From contig CAAEVV010000034.1 of NCBI GenBank assembly GCA_900759565.1, forward strand, positions 1-54,807: DNA of 54,807 nt. The letters run 5' to 3'. Each line of letters begins with the position of its first letter. Positions within the stretch are counted from its first letter, which is position 1. The notes under the pieces are model-generated. The model saw nothing but the letters and a program-made list of their open reading frames with translations, searched no databases and had not been told where the DNA came from. Shown piece by piece: positions 1 to 6,099 of the stretch. This stretch comes from an uncultured Collinsella sp. (lineage in GTDB: Bacteria > Actinomycetota > Coriobacteriia > Coriobacteriales > Coriobacteriaceae). The position numbers were made by a program, and so were the translations under genes.

Positions 1-93
1 AAGATTGAAGGGCCTGACCCCGGAGGAGTTCCGGAATCAGGCCCTCGCGGCCTAGTCGCTATTTAGGGCGTCCAAGATTTGGGACGCAGTTCA
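1..93 (+). mobile_element. Right end of an IS3-family insertion sequence
   Basis: The window opens inside an insertion sequence. A transposase reading frame ends at 55, and about 25 bases later comes GGGACGCAGTTCA (81-93), which ends in CA as IS3-family right ends do; its complement begins TGAACTGCGTCCC. The left end, the rest of the transposase and the target-site duplication lie outside the window, so the exact right boundary is inferred. The stem-loop AGGGCCTGA/TCAGGCCCT (9-17/37-45) lies inside the coding end. Confidence 0.6.
2..55 (+). CDS. IS3-family transposase (OrfB), C-terminal 17 residues only
   Basis: Partial gene cut by the window edge. Frame 2 reads RLKGLTPEEFRNQALAA followed by TAG at 53-55. 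The 'G(L/M)(T/S)P.E(F/Y)R.QAL' ending is typical of the integrase-type OrfB transposases of IS3/IS150 elements, which often close with this peptide after the DDE catalytic core. The catalytic residues are not visible. Family assignment rests on this short C-terminal motif and on the IS-end-like sequence immediately downstream. Confidence 0.6.
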   Translation, partial: RLKGLTPEEFRNQALAA

Positions 94-130
94 AAGACGG
101 AGCCGGGCCTTGTTTCATTTGCCCAGATAA

Positions 131-167
131 AACCTGCCAAAATAAACCTGTCCCTTTTTGGCAGGTT
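131..167 (-). terminator. Stem-loop terminator of the GntR gene
   Basis: A 12-bp perfect stem (131-142 with 156-167) overlaps the stop codon of the GntR gene at 166-168. Read on the minus strand the stem ends in TTTTGGCAGGTT followed by TTATC. The loop carries CTGTCCC, which also occurs in other palindromes of this window (34566, 45243). Confidence 0.6.
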
Positions 168-897
168 AGCGGAGCTTGCTGGTCTCGAAGTACTCGGGGA
201 ACTGGTCCAGAACCTCGGTTTGATTGCGGAACATCATGTGCAGGTGCTTGCTGACCAAAAAGCTCGCTTCGATGGGGTCGCGACCGGCGATAGCGCGGCG
301 AATCTGCTTGTGCTCGTTCACGATGTCCTGATTGTCGAGAACCTGCGTGGCGGCGCGCAACCAGCGGAAGCGCTCCAGGTCGGCATTGGTCTCTTCGAGC
401 CACGACCACACGGTGCTGCGACATGCGATGCTAAAAATCATGTGATGCATGAGGTTGTCGCTCAAAAAGAAGCCGATGCGATCCTCTTCGGCCATGGCCT
501 TTTCCTGCAGCGCGATGGCGCGGTCGAGCTGCTCGATGCCTGCCGAGGTGGCGCGCGCACAGCACTCCACAATCACCTGCTTTTCCAGATGCTCGCGAAT
601 GTAGCAGGCACTCTCGGCAAGGGTGAGGTTGATGGGTGAGACGTAGGTGCCGCTTTGGGGCACGGTGCGCACCAGGCCTTCCTGCGCCAAGCGAACCAAA
701 GCCTCGCGCACAGGGGTGCGCCCCATATCCAGGTCATCGCAAAGTTGCTTGACGCCCAGCTTTTCGCCCGGCTTGTAGTCCAGGTAGACGATTTTGCGTC
801 GAATGGTGTGGTAGGACTGGTCCTGTAGGCTCGTTTCCTGCTCGGCGACGTGCATCGATTCTTCCATAGCGCCTCGCAACTGTTCTATCAAACTCAT
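166..897 (-). CDS. GntR-family regulator, FadR/FCD subfamily
   Basis: A 243-residue DNA-binding repressor or activator. A winged helix-turn-helix of GntR type occupies about residues 28-90 (GRTPVREALVRLAQEGLV is the family's recognition helix). An all-helical FCD effector domain follows at about 95-230, with histidines (DNLMHHM, NEHKQ, SKHLH) in the positions where this domain commonly binds a metal ion and an organic acid. It is transcribed divergently from the YeiH-type exporter that starts 163 bases away, so it probably controls that gene and itself; that is inference. The intergenic gap holds an inverted repeat ATGCCGC/GCGGCAT (914-920/969-975) that could be an operator. Ligand unknown. 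Confidence 0.88.
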   Translation of the reverse strand: MSLIEQLRGAMEESMHVAEQETSLQDQSYHTIRRKIVYLDYKPGEKLGVKQLCDDLDMGRTPVREALVRLAQEGLVRTVPQSGTYVSPINLTLAESACYIREHLEKQVIVECCARATSAGIEQLDRAIALQEKAMAEEDRIGFFLSDNLMHHMIFSIACRSTVWSWLEETNADLERFRWLRAATQVLDNQDIVNEHKQIRRAIAGRDPIEASFLVSKHLHMMFRNQTEVLDQFPEYFETSKLR

Positions 898-1060
898 ATG
901 TCAGTTGTTAATTATGCCGCGAATCAGCTCTCCGCGGTGGGTAATTCGGCTGTTGCCTGAGAACTATTGCGGCATCTTAGTCTGTGTTTGCGCAAGGCTG
1001 CGCTCAATGTTGCCGTATCATAAGCCGTCGCAAACGTGAAATAGAAAGAAGGAATCCCAT

Positions 1061-2095
1061 ATGCAACTGGCAAAAATCGTACGCGAGCGCTGGAAAGGCG
1101 TCTTGTTCTGCCTGATCATCGCTATCCCCGCGACGTTGCTCGGCAAACAGGTTGAGGTGGTCGGCGGGCCGGTATTTGCCATCCTTTTTGGCATGGTCCT
1201 GGCGCTCGTCTTTCCCAAGAATCGTCGCGAACCGCTCGCCGCCGGCGTTACCTATACGTCCAAAAAAGTCTTGCAGTACGCGGTTATCCTGCTTGGCTTT
1301 GGCATGAACCTCTCCCAGATTCTGTCCAAGGGCGCCCAGTCGCTGCCGATTATCGTGGCGACAATCTCGACATCGCTTGTCATTGCCTTTGTGCTCTGCC
1401 GCGTTATGAACGTGCCGGGCAAGATCGCGACGCTTGTAGGTGTGGGTTCGTCGATTTGCGGCGGTTCGGCCATCGCTGCGACCGCGCCCGTCATCGATGC
1501 CGACGATCGCGAGATTGCCCAGGCTATTTCGGTCATCTTCCTGTTTAACGTTATCGCGGCGCTCGTGTTTCCGACGCTCGGCGGCATGCTCGGGCTGACC
1601 AACGAGGGCTTTGGCCTGTTTGCCGGCACCGCCATCAACGATACCTCGTCCGTAACGGCTGCGGCGAGCGCCTGGGACAGCATGCATCCCGGCGCCAATG
1701 TGCTCGAGAGCGCCACGGTGGTCAAGCTCACCAGGACGCTGGCCATTATTCCCATCACGTTGGTCCTCGCATGCTGGCAGATGCATCTGGCGCGCAAGGC
1801 CGGCGGTGACGCCAAAAGCACGTTCTCGCTTAAACGTGCGTTTCCCATGTTTGTGCTGTTCTTTGTGCTGGCGAGCGTGATCACCACGGTGCTTCAGCTT
1901 CCTGCATCCATCACGGCGCCCATCAAGGAGCTGTCGAAGTTCTTTATTGTGATGGCCATGGCGGCTATTGGCTTTAATACCGATATCGTCGAGCTGGTCA
2001 AAAAGGGCGGCAAGCCCATCGCGCTGGGCTTTTGCTGCTGGATTGGCATTGCGTGCATGAGTTTGGGAATGCAACACGTACTGGGAATCTGGTAG
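1061..2095 (+). CDS. yeiH: YeiH/UPF0324-family putative sulfate exporter
   Basis: A 344-residue integral membrane protein of the YeiH (Cons_hypoth698, UPF0324) family, annotated as putative sulfate exporters although the substrate is weakly established. Around ten hydrophobic segments are visible. Family signatures are GVGSSICGGSAIAATAPVI near residues 127-145, FAGTAINDTSSVTAAA near 187-202 and VVKLTRTLAIIPI near 221. The start is supported by AAAGAAGGA about 8 bases upstream. It is divergent from the FCD/GntR regulator. In other bacteria YeiH is commonly paired with a LysR regulator (YeiE), so control by a GntR protein would be a local variation. Confidence 0.85.
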   Translation: MQLAKIVRERWKGVLFCLIIAIPATLLGKQVEVVGGPVFAILFGMVLALVFPKNRREPLAAGVTYTSKKVLQYAVILLGFGMNLSQILSKGAQSLPIIVATISTSLVIAFVLCRVMNVPGKIATLVGVGSSICGGSAIAATAPVIDADDREIAQAISVIFLFNVIAALVFPTLGGMLGLTNEGFGLFAGTAINDTSSVTAAASAWDSMHPGANVLESATVVKLTRTLAIIPITLVLACWQMHLARKAGGDAKSTFSLKRAFPMFVLFFVLASVITTVLQLPASITAPIKELSKFFIVMAMAAIGFNTDIVELVKKGGKPIALGFCCWIGIACMSLGMQHVLGIW

Positions 2096-2154
2096 AGAAG
2101 TAGCTTGTTTGCGTGCTGCGTGCTTCGTGCTGGTGAGCGCATTCTCACGGTGGA

Positions 2155-2242
2155 GCGATAGGAGCTCTTGCGGGTATGGCTTGTCCGCAGGTTTATAAGT
2201 CCCGAAGAGCTCTTATCGCCCCGCCAGGATGGCGATGCGGGG
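2155..2242. repeat. Overlapping stem-loops in the leader of the NtrC-like gene
   Basis: A long inverted repeat pairs GCGATAGGAGCTCTTGCGGG (2155-2174) with CCCGAAGAGCTCTTATCGC (2201-2219), one gap and one wobble. A smaller stem TGCGG/CCGCA (2169-2173/2185-2189) sits within, and a second hairpin GCCCCGC/GCGGGGC begins at 2217 and shares bases with the first. The competing stems lie about 130-215 bases before the next start codon. It could be a terminator of the preceding gene or a structured 5' leader; no known riboswitch class is recognised. Confidence 0.5.
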
Positions 2243-2368
2243 CAACACCTATACTCGCAGGACGGCGCTTTCTGCCCTATAGTGTTTGGTGAGCAATATC
2301 GTTCAATTTTGAAACACTCGGACGTGCGACCGCCGGCGGTTGCACGTCGCTGCAGACAGGGGCAAATC

Positions 2369-3586
2369 ATGGATAGCGATGCCAAGCTGAACATCTTGAC
2401 CGATGCCCTGGCTGCTGCCGGGGCATCGGCATTGGCAATCGATGCGCGTGGGGACGTCGCGATCTCGACCATGAATGACGCGGCGCTTGAGCGGGGTGTG
2501 GCGACTTTTGTCGCTGAGCGCCTCGACCGTATAGGAGACGGCGCGCGTCTGGTTATGGGGCGTGAGGGTACGCGCCTGAGCCTGACCGTTCGCCCCACCG
2601 ACAAAGAGGGCGGGGGCCTTTGGGTCGTCGTGGTCCGCGAGGTGCGCGGTGCCGCGGCGCATGCGGGCATCGAGTGGCTCAACGCCGACGAAGTTGAGGC
2701 CCGCTACGAATCGAGCGCGTACGGCATCGTTGAGGGTGCCGCTGCGGTGGCTGCGCCGGTTGCCGAGAGCTACGCGCGCGGTGTGCCCCTTATGCTCGAG
2801 GGCGAGCTGGGAGCGGGTCAGGTCGAGATCGCCAAGCGCCTCTATCTGGACGGTCCTTTTGCCGATCAGCCCTTTGTTTCCGTCGCGCTCGATGAGCTCA
2901 CCGAGCGCGGTTGGCGCCACGTGCTCAAAAGCGCCGAATCGCCGTTGTTCCAAACAGGGCTGACCCTTTGCATTGAGGGCTGGAACGCGGTTGGCCCCCA
3001 GCGCCTCCGCGAGCTGGTCTCCACGATGGCCGACACCGCGTTGGCGACGCGTTGCCATGTGGTGCTGACGGCGAATGACATGCCGGGCGGCAGCGAAAGT
3101 GATCAAGCCGCCTTTGTGACCGAGCGCTTCGCCTGTGCGGTGAGCGTGGCGCCGGCAATCGCCGAGCAGGGAGCCGCGTCGACGAAGGCTGCGCGCTATT
3201 TGGAATATCTCGCTGATGCATTTGGGACGGCAGCGCCCACGCTGTCTGCCGCGGCGACGAAGACGCTCGATGCTTACCGCTGGCCGCGCAATTATCTGCA
3301 GCTCCGCGAGGTCTCGGAACGACTGTATATATTGGTGGGGGCGGGCACGGTGGACCGCGCTGTGGCGGAGGAAGTGCTCGCCCAAGAGGACGTGATTAAG
3401 ACCGCAACCTTTGGCGCCCCGACGCTCGAAAGCGACCTGTATATCCTGCGACCGCTGGCCGATACCGAGCGAGATATCGCGCATCTGGTTGTAGATCATC
3501 TCCACGGCAACCGGACTCGTGCGGCAGAGGTGCTGGGTATAAGCCGTACAACGCTGTGGCGCTTGCTGAAGGACGATGACCGTTGA
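2369..3586 (+). CDS. NtrC-like regulator with degenerate AAA+ domain and Fis-type helix-turn-helix
   Basis: A 405-residue protein. The start at 2369 is chosen because ACAGGGG precedes it; an in-frame upstream start at 2168 would read through the stem-loop region. The C-terminus (about 375-405, HGNRTRAAEVLGISRTTLWRLL) is a clear Fis/NtrC-type helix-turn-helix. The middle (about 110-300) aligns by pattern with the sigma-54 activator AAA+ domain, but the Walker A equivalent reads GELGAGQVE, lacking the lysine, the Walker B equivalent reads TLCIEGW, and no GAFTGA loop is present. ATP hydrolysis and sigma-54 contact are therefore unlikely. An N-terminal sensory region of about 110 residues has no recognised domain. 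Probably a sigma-54-independent DNA-binding regulator; target unknown. Confidence 0.65.
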   Translation: MDSDAKLNILTDALAAAGASALAIDARGDVAISTMNDAALERGVATFVAERLDRIGDGARLVMGREGTRLSLTVRPTDKEGGGLWVVVVREVRGAAAHAGIEWLNADEVEARYESSAYGIVEGAAAVAAPVAESYARGVPLMLEGELGAGQVEIAKRLYLDGPFADQPFVSVALDELTERGWRHVLKSAESPLFQTGLTLCIEGWNAVGPQRLRELVSTMADTALATRCHVVLTANDMPGGSESDQAAFVTERFACAVSVAPAIAEQGAASTKAARYLEYLADAFGTAAPTLSAAATKTLDAYRWPRNYLQLREVSERLYILVGAGTVDRAVAEEVLAQEDVIKTATFGAPTLESDLYILRPLADTERDIAHLVVDHLHGNRTRAAEVLGISRTTLWRLLKDDDR

Positions 3587-3670
3587 GCGAGGCACCCGTG
3601 ACCGCGCGCGACGCGTGTGCTACAGTCCAAAGCGTTATTGTTTCGATTTGGTTACGGCGTGCGAGGGCAT

Positions 3671-4246
3671 ATGGCTGAGACTTCAAAACCGAGCCGCAGA
3701 AGGCGGAGCGCCGCGCCGGTCAACCGACGCACGACATCGGTGACGTGGGGCAAACACGCCTCGGGGTTTGATGGCTCGTTCAAGCGCACTAAATATGGCT
3801 ATCCTTCGGCAAGCGCCCGCTTGGCAATGCAGGCGGAGTCCTCACTGTGGGGCCGCAAACGCGTGGTGGGCTCAAAGCTCAAGCACGACGGAACGCTCGG
3901 TTACATCAGCCGCGGGGCGGCTCGCCGCAGTGGGCTCAATCCCGCCGGCTGGCATCGCTACGTGCCGATCGTGGCCGCCGTTGCAGTGATCGTCATCGCA
4001 CTCGCTGCGCTTGGCTACGCCGGCGGTGGCGCCAACTTGGACGCAATGTTTAAATCGCCCGAGCTCGCGCATGTAGGTACAGAAGTTGTCGAGGGCGCTC
4101 AGGCCCAGACGGGCGTCGCGCCCCAGCGCGGTATCGTTGCGGCGGCCTCCACCATCGCCGATGCGCAAAAGGACGAGGACGAACAAGGCAGCGAAGCCGA
4201 GACGGCCCAGACAAGCGAAGCGACGACAACGGCGACGTCAATATAA
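3671..4246 (+). CDS. Single-span membrane protein of unknown function
   Basis: A 191-residue protein with a very basic N-terminal region (about 1-95, SRRRRSAAPVNRR), one hydrophobic span at about 99-117 (VPIVAAVAVIVIALAALGYAGG) and an acidic, threonine- and alanine-rich tail (DEDEQGSEAETAQTSEATT). This charge pattern predicts an N-in, C-out protein with a cytoplasmic domain that could bind nucleic acid or anionic lipid. I do not recognise the family. ATG 3671 is preferred over 3617 because GAGGG lies just upstream, although the spacing is short. It may be cotranscribed with the regulator 84 bases upstream. Confidence 0.65.
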   Translation: MAETSKPSRRRRSAAPVNRRTTSVTWGKHASGFDGSFKRTKYGYPSASARLAMQAESSLWGRKRVVGSKLKHDGTLGYISRGAARRSGLNPAGWHRYVPIVAAVAVIVIALAALGYAGGGANLDAMFKSPELAHVGTEVVEGAQAQTGVAPQRGIVAAASTIADAQKDEDEQGSEAETAQTSEATTTATSI

Positions 4247-4255
4247 GTTGCGAGT

Positions 4256-4294
4256 GGGGTAGCTAAAATAGCCCCGTCCCAAATTAGCTACCCC
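4256..4294. terminator. Bidirectional palindrome between convergent genes
   Basis: A perfect 11-bp stem GGGGTAGCTAA/TTAGCTACCCC (4256-4266/4284-4294) lies between two convergent genes. Its right part, GCCCCGTCCCAAATTAGCTA, recurs near 17000 and 48615, so this is one copy of a dispersed repeat that probably serves as a terminator here. Confidence 0.55.
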
Positions 4295-4310
4295 TGCTGA
4301 CGTTCCTGTA

Positions 4311-4832
4311 CTATTTCACGTACACCACGTTGTCGCGGCGCGGCTTTGCCTCGGGTAGCGTGTCCTCGGCATAGCCCAGAATGCAGTGACCGACGCCGCG
4401 CAGGCTGCCGTCGGCGGGCAGGCCCCAGCTGGCCAGCAGCTCCAGGCCCTCGGGCGAGTCAAAGACCTCATGCGCGCGGTGAATCCAGCACGAATCGACA
4501 CCCAGCGCATAAGCGGCGTTGAGCAAGTTGCCCATGGCGAGCGAGCCGTCTTCCAGATGTGTGGGCACGCTGCGGTCAACCAACACCACAACAACGGTCT
4601 TGGCGCCATAGAAGGGGTCGCCGTTGCTGCCCATGACCTGGGCGTTGAGCTGTGAGAGACGCTCGACGGTCGCGGGGTCGGTGACGGCGACAAACGTCAC
4701 CGGCTGGCGGCCCATGCCGCTCGGTGCATATTGGCCGGCTTCGATAATACGTGCAAGCTTTTCGGCCTCGACGGGACGATCGCTGTAGTTGCGACAGCTG
4801 CGGCGGTGAATGAGTGCTTCGATAGTCTCCAT
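4311..4832 (-). CDS. Nitroreductase-family protein (FMN-dependent)
   Basis: A 173-residue flavoprotein of the nitroreductase superfamily. The N-terminal RRSCRNYSDRPVEAEKL and AGQYAPSGMGRQP segments are the usual FMN-phosphate and ribityl contacts, and GLPADGSLRGVGHCILGYAED is the typical C-terminal strand region. Length matches short NfsB-like members. ATG 4832 is chosen because AAGGAGA stands five bases before it; an in-frame start at 4928 has no ribosome site. It probably reduces nitroaromatics or quinones with NAD(P)H, but the physiological substrate cannot be told from sequence. Convergent with the preceding membrane protein gene. Confidence 0.85.
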   Translation of the reverse strand: METIEALIHRRSCRNYSDRPVEAEKLARIIEAGQYAPSGMGRQPVTFVAVTDPATVERLSQLNAQVMGSNGDPFYGAKTVVVVLVDRSVPTHLEDGSLAMGNLLNAAYALGVDSCWIHRAHEVFDSPEGLELLASWGLPADGSLRGVGHCILGYAEDTLPEAKPRRDNVVYVK

Positions 4833-5126
4833 GGTGTCTCCTTGCGGTGGCGTTGCAGATGCCCCGTTCATACCCGTCGGGCTCAAACGATAGACGGTCA
4901 ATTGCCTGGCCAAAAGGATAGATTCCAATTGGGAAAGTAGGTTTGCATAAAAGTACCTTCAGAATGTGACAAACAAATGGGATGGTTAAACGTTTTATCC
5001 CGTCTACCCTGCGGTTTTTTACCACTTGCCTAAATGACGAACGCATAACCTCTGATAAAGGTTTTACTAAAGGAGTACCAACGTTTATCAATGCGCCGTG
5101 GTGGCGCCGGGCCAGGAGGTAACATC

Positions 5127-5417
5127 ATGTTCCAGGCTGGAGATGTCGTCGAGACCGATTTCGAAGGATTTCTGAAGCTGCTGCGTTCCAAGACGCGCGC
5201 TTTCGTGTCGATCAACGACCACGAGTACTACATCACGCACACCGATGGCTATTGGCGTGTTCAGGATTGCGAGGCCCTCAACGACAAGGGCCACTTTACT
5301 GACTGCTCCGAGCTGGTCAACACGGTCTGCGAGGTCGTCGAGCTGCCGTGGATTGCCGGCAAGAGCCTGCATGACAGCTTCTCGGGCGCCACGGTCTACG
5401 AGGCCGTCGCCGCTTAG
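5127..5417 (+). CDS. Small hypothetical protein, 96 residues
   Basis: A soluble, mildly acidic protein of 96 residues with no signal peptide or membrane span. AGGAGGT at 5114-5120, seven bases before ATG 5127, is a strong ribosome site and fixes the start. It contains aromatic-rich stretches (DHEYYITHTDGYWRV) and a conserved-looking C-terminus (SLHDSFSGATVYEAVAA). I do not recognise the family. It stands alone, with its own terminator 27 bases downstream, so it is probably a separately regulated small gene. Confidence 0.6.
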   Translation: MFQAGDVVETDFEGFLKLLRSKTRAFVSINDHEYYITHTDGYWRVQDCEALNDKGHFTDCSELVNTVCEVVELPWIAGKSLHDSFSGATVYEAVAA

Positions 5418-5443
5418 CAGGCAATAAAACCCGATTTTCACGT

Positions 5444-5479
5444 GACCGCTGGCGCCGCCCCCGCACCGGCGGTCTTTTT
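5444..5479 (+). terminator. Rho-independent terminator
   Basis: The stem GACCGCTGG/CCGGCGGTC (5444-5452/5466-5474, one G-T wobble) is followed directly by TTTTT. It ends the small gene at 5127-5417. Confidence 0.8.
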
Positions 5480-5522
5480 CTGCCGATAGGCCATATAAGT
5501 GCGCGCATTTGCGGAGAGCCTG

Positions 5523-5584
5523 TTGACGATAGTCAAAACTCGGACTAATCTAGAGACACATAATTGGTCAAAAATCGGACAATT
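5523..5584 (+). promoter_or_regulatory. Promoter and repeated candidate MarR operator
   Basis: TTGACG (5523-5528) and TAATCT (5546-5551) with a 17-base spacer form a good sigma-70-type promoter. A near-identical 18-base sequence occurs twice in direct orientation, GTCAAAACTCGGACTAAT (5532-5549) between and across the promoter boxes and GTCAAAAATCGGACAATT (5567-5584) just downstream, 35 bases apart. The -35 box is itself part of TTGACGATAGTCAA, a short palindrome. The layout fits autorepression by the MarR protein whose gene starts at 5599. Confidence 0.65.
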
Positions 5585-5598
5585 GAATGGTGGGATAG

Positions 5599-6099
5599 AT
5601 GAATAGTGCGGTTACGCTAGTCGACTTCGACCGGTTGCTCAATGGACTCGACCATATCTATTCGGAGTTCTCGCGCGCCTGCGGCCTTTCGGACTGCGCT
5701 TACTGGATGCTCGTCGATACCAGCACGGCGGGCGGCAGTATTGCCGTAAGCCGTCTGACAAGCGAATGGTTCTACAGCAAGCAGACCATCAACTCGGCAA
5801 TTAAAACCTTGACGGCGCGGGGCTTCGCAACGTTGGGGTTTGCCGAAGGCAGCCGTAAGAACAAGGTTGTGAGCCTGACCGAAGAGGGCAGGCGATTTGC
5901 CGAGCGTTATGCGCTGCCGGCACTCAAGGCCGAGCAGCGAGCCTTTGGCGCGCTTGAGCCGTGTGAGCAGCGCGAAATCATGCGCTTGATCGGCAAATTC
6001 TCTCAGGTGCTCGGCGAGGAGTGCGAGACATTTAAGCAGCATATCGCTGCCGAGAGCCAAGCCGAGAATCAAGGTGAGGGGGAGTCGTGCGACTGTTAA
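5599..6099 (+). CDS. MarR-family transcriptional regulator
   Basis: A 166-residue winged-helix regulator. The core VSRLTSEWFYSKQTINSAIKTLTARGFATL (about 50-80) is the recognition region and SRKNKVVSLTEEGRRFAE (about 85-103) the beta-wing. It ends in a glutamate-rich tail with CDC as its last residues. It overlaps the first ABC exporter gene by 13 bases, so regulator and transporter are translated from one message. By analogy with other MarR-ABC operons, a transported or related compound probably relieves repression; this is inference. Candidate operators lie directly upstream. Confidence 0.88.
   Translation: MNSAVTLVDFDRLLNGLDHIYSEFSRACGLSDCAYWMLVDTSTAGGSIAVSRLTSEWFYSKQTINSAIKTLTARGFATLGFAEGSRKNKVVSLTEEGRRFAERYALPALKAEQRAFGALEPCEQREIMRLIGKFSQVLGEECETFKQHIAAESQAENQGEGESCDC

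Noticed and set aside
5083..5093. ACGTTTATCAA box shared with 40623-40633 (inverted)
   Set aside because: An 11-base match between two leaders is not enough to claim a regulatory site; other bases around it do not match.
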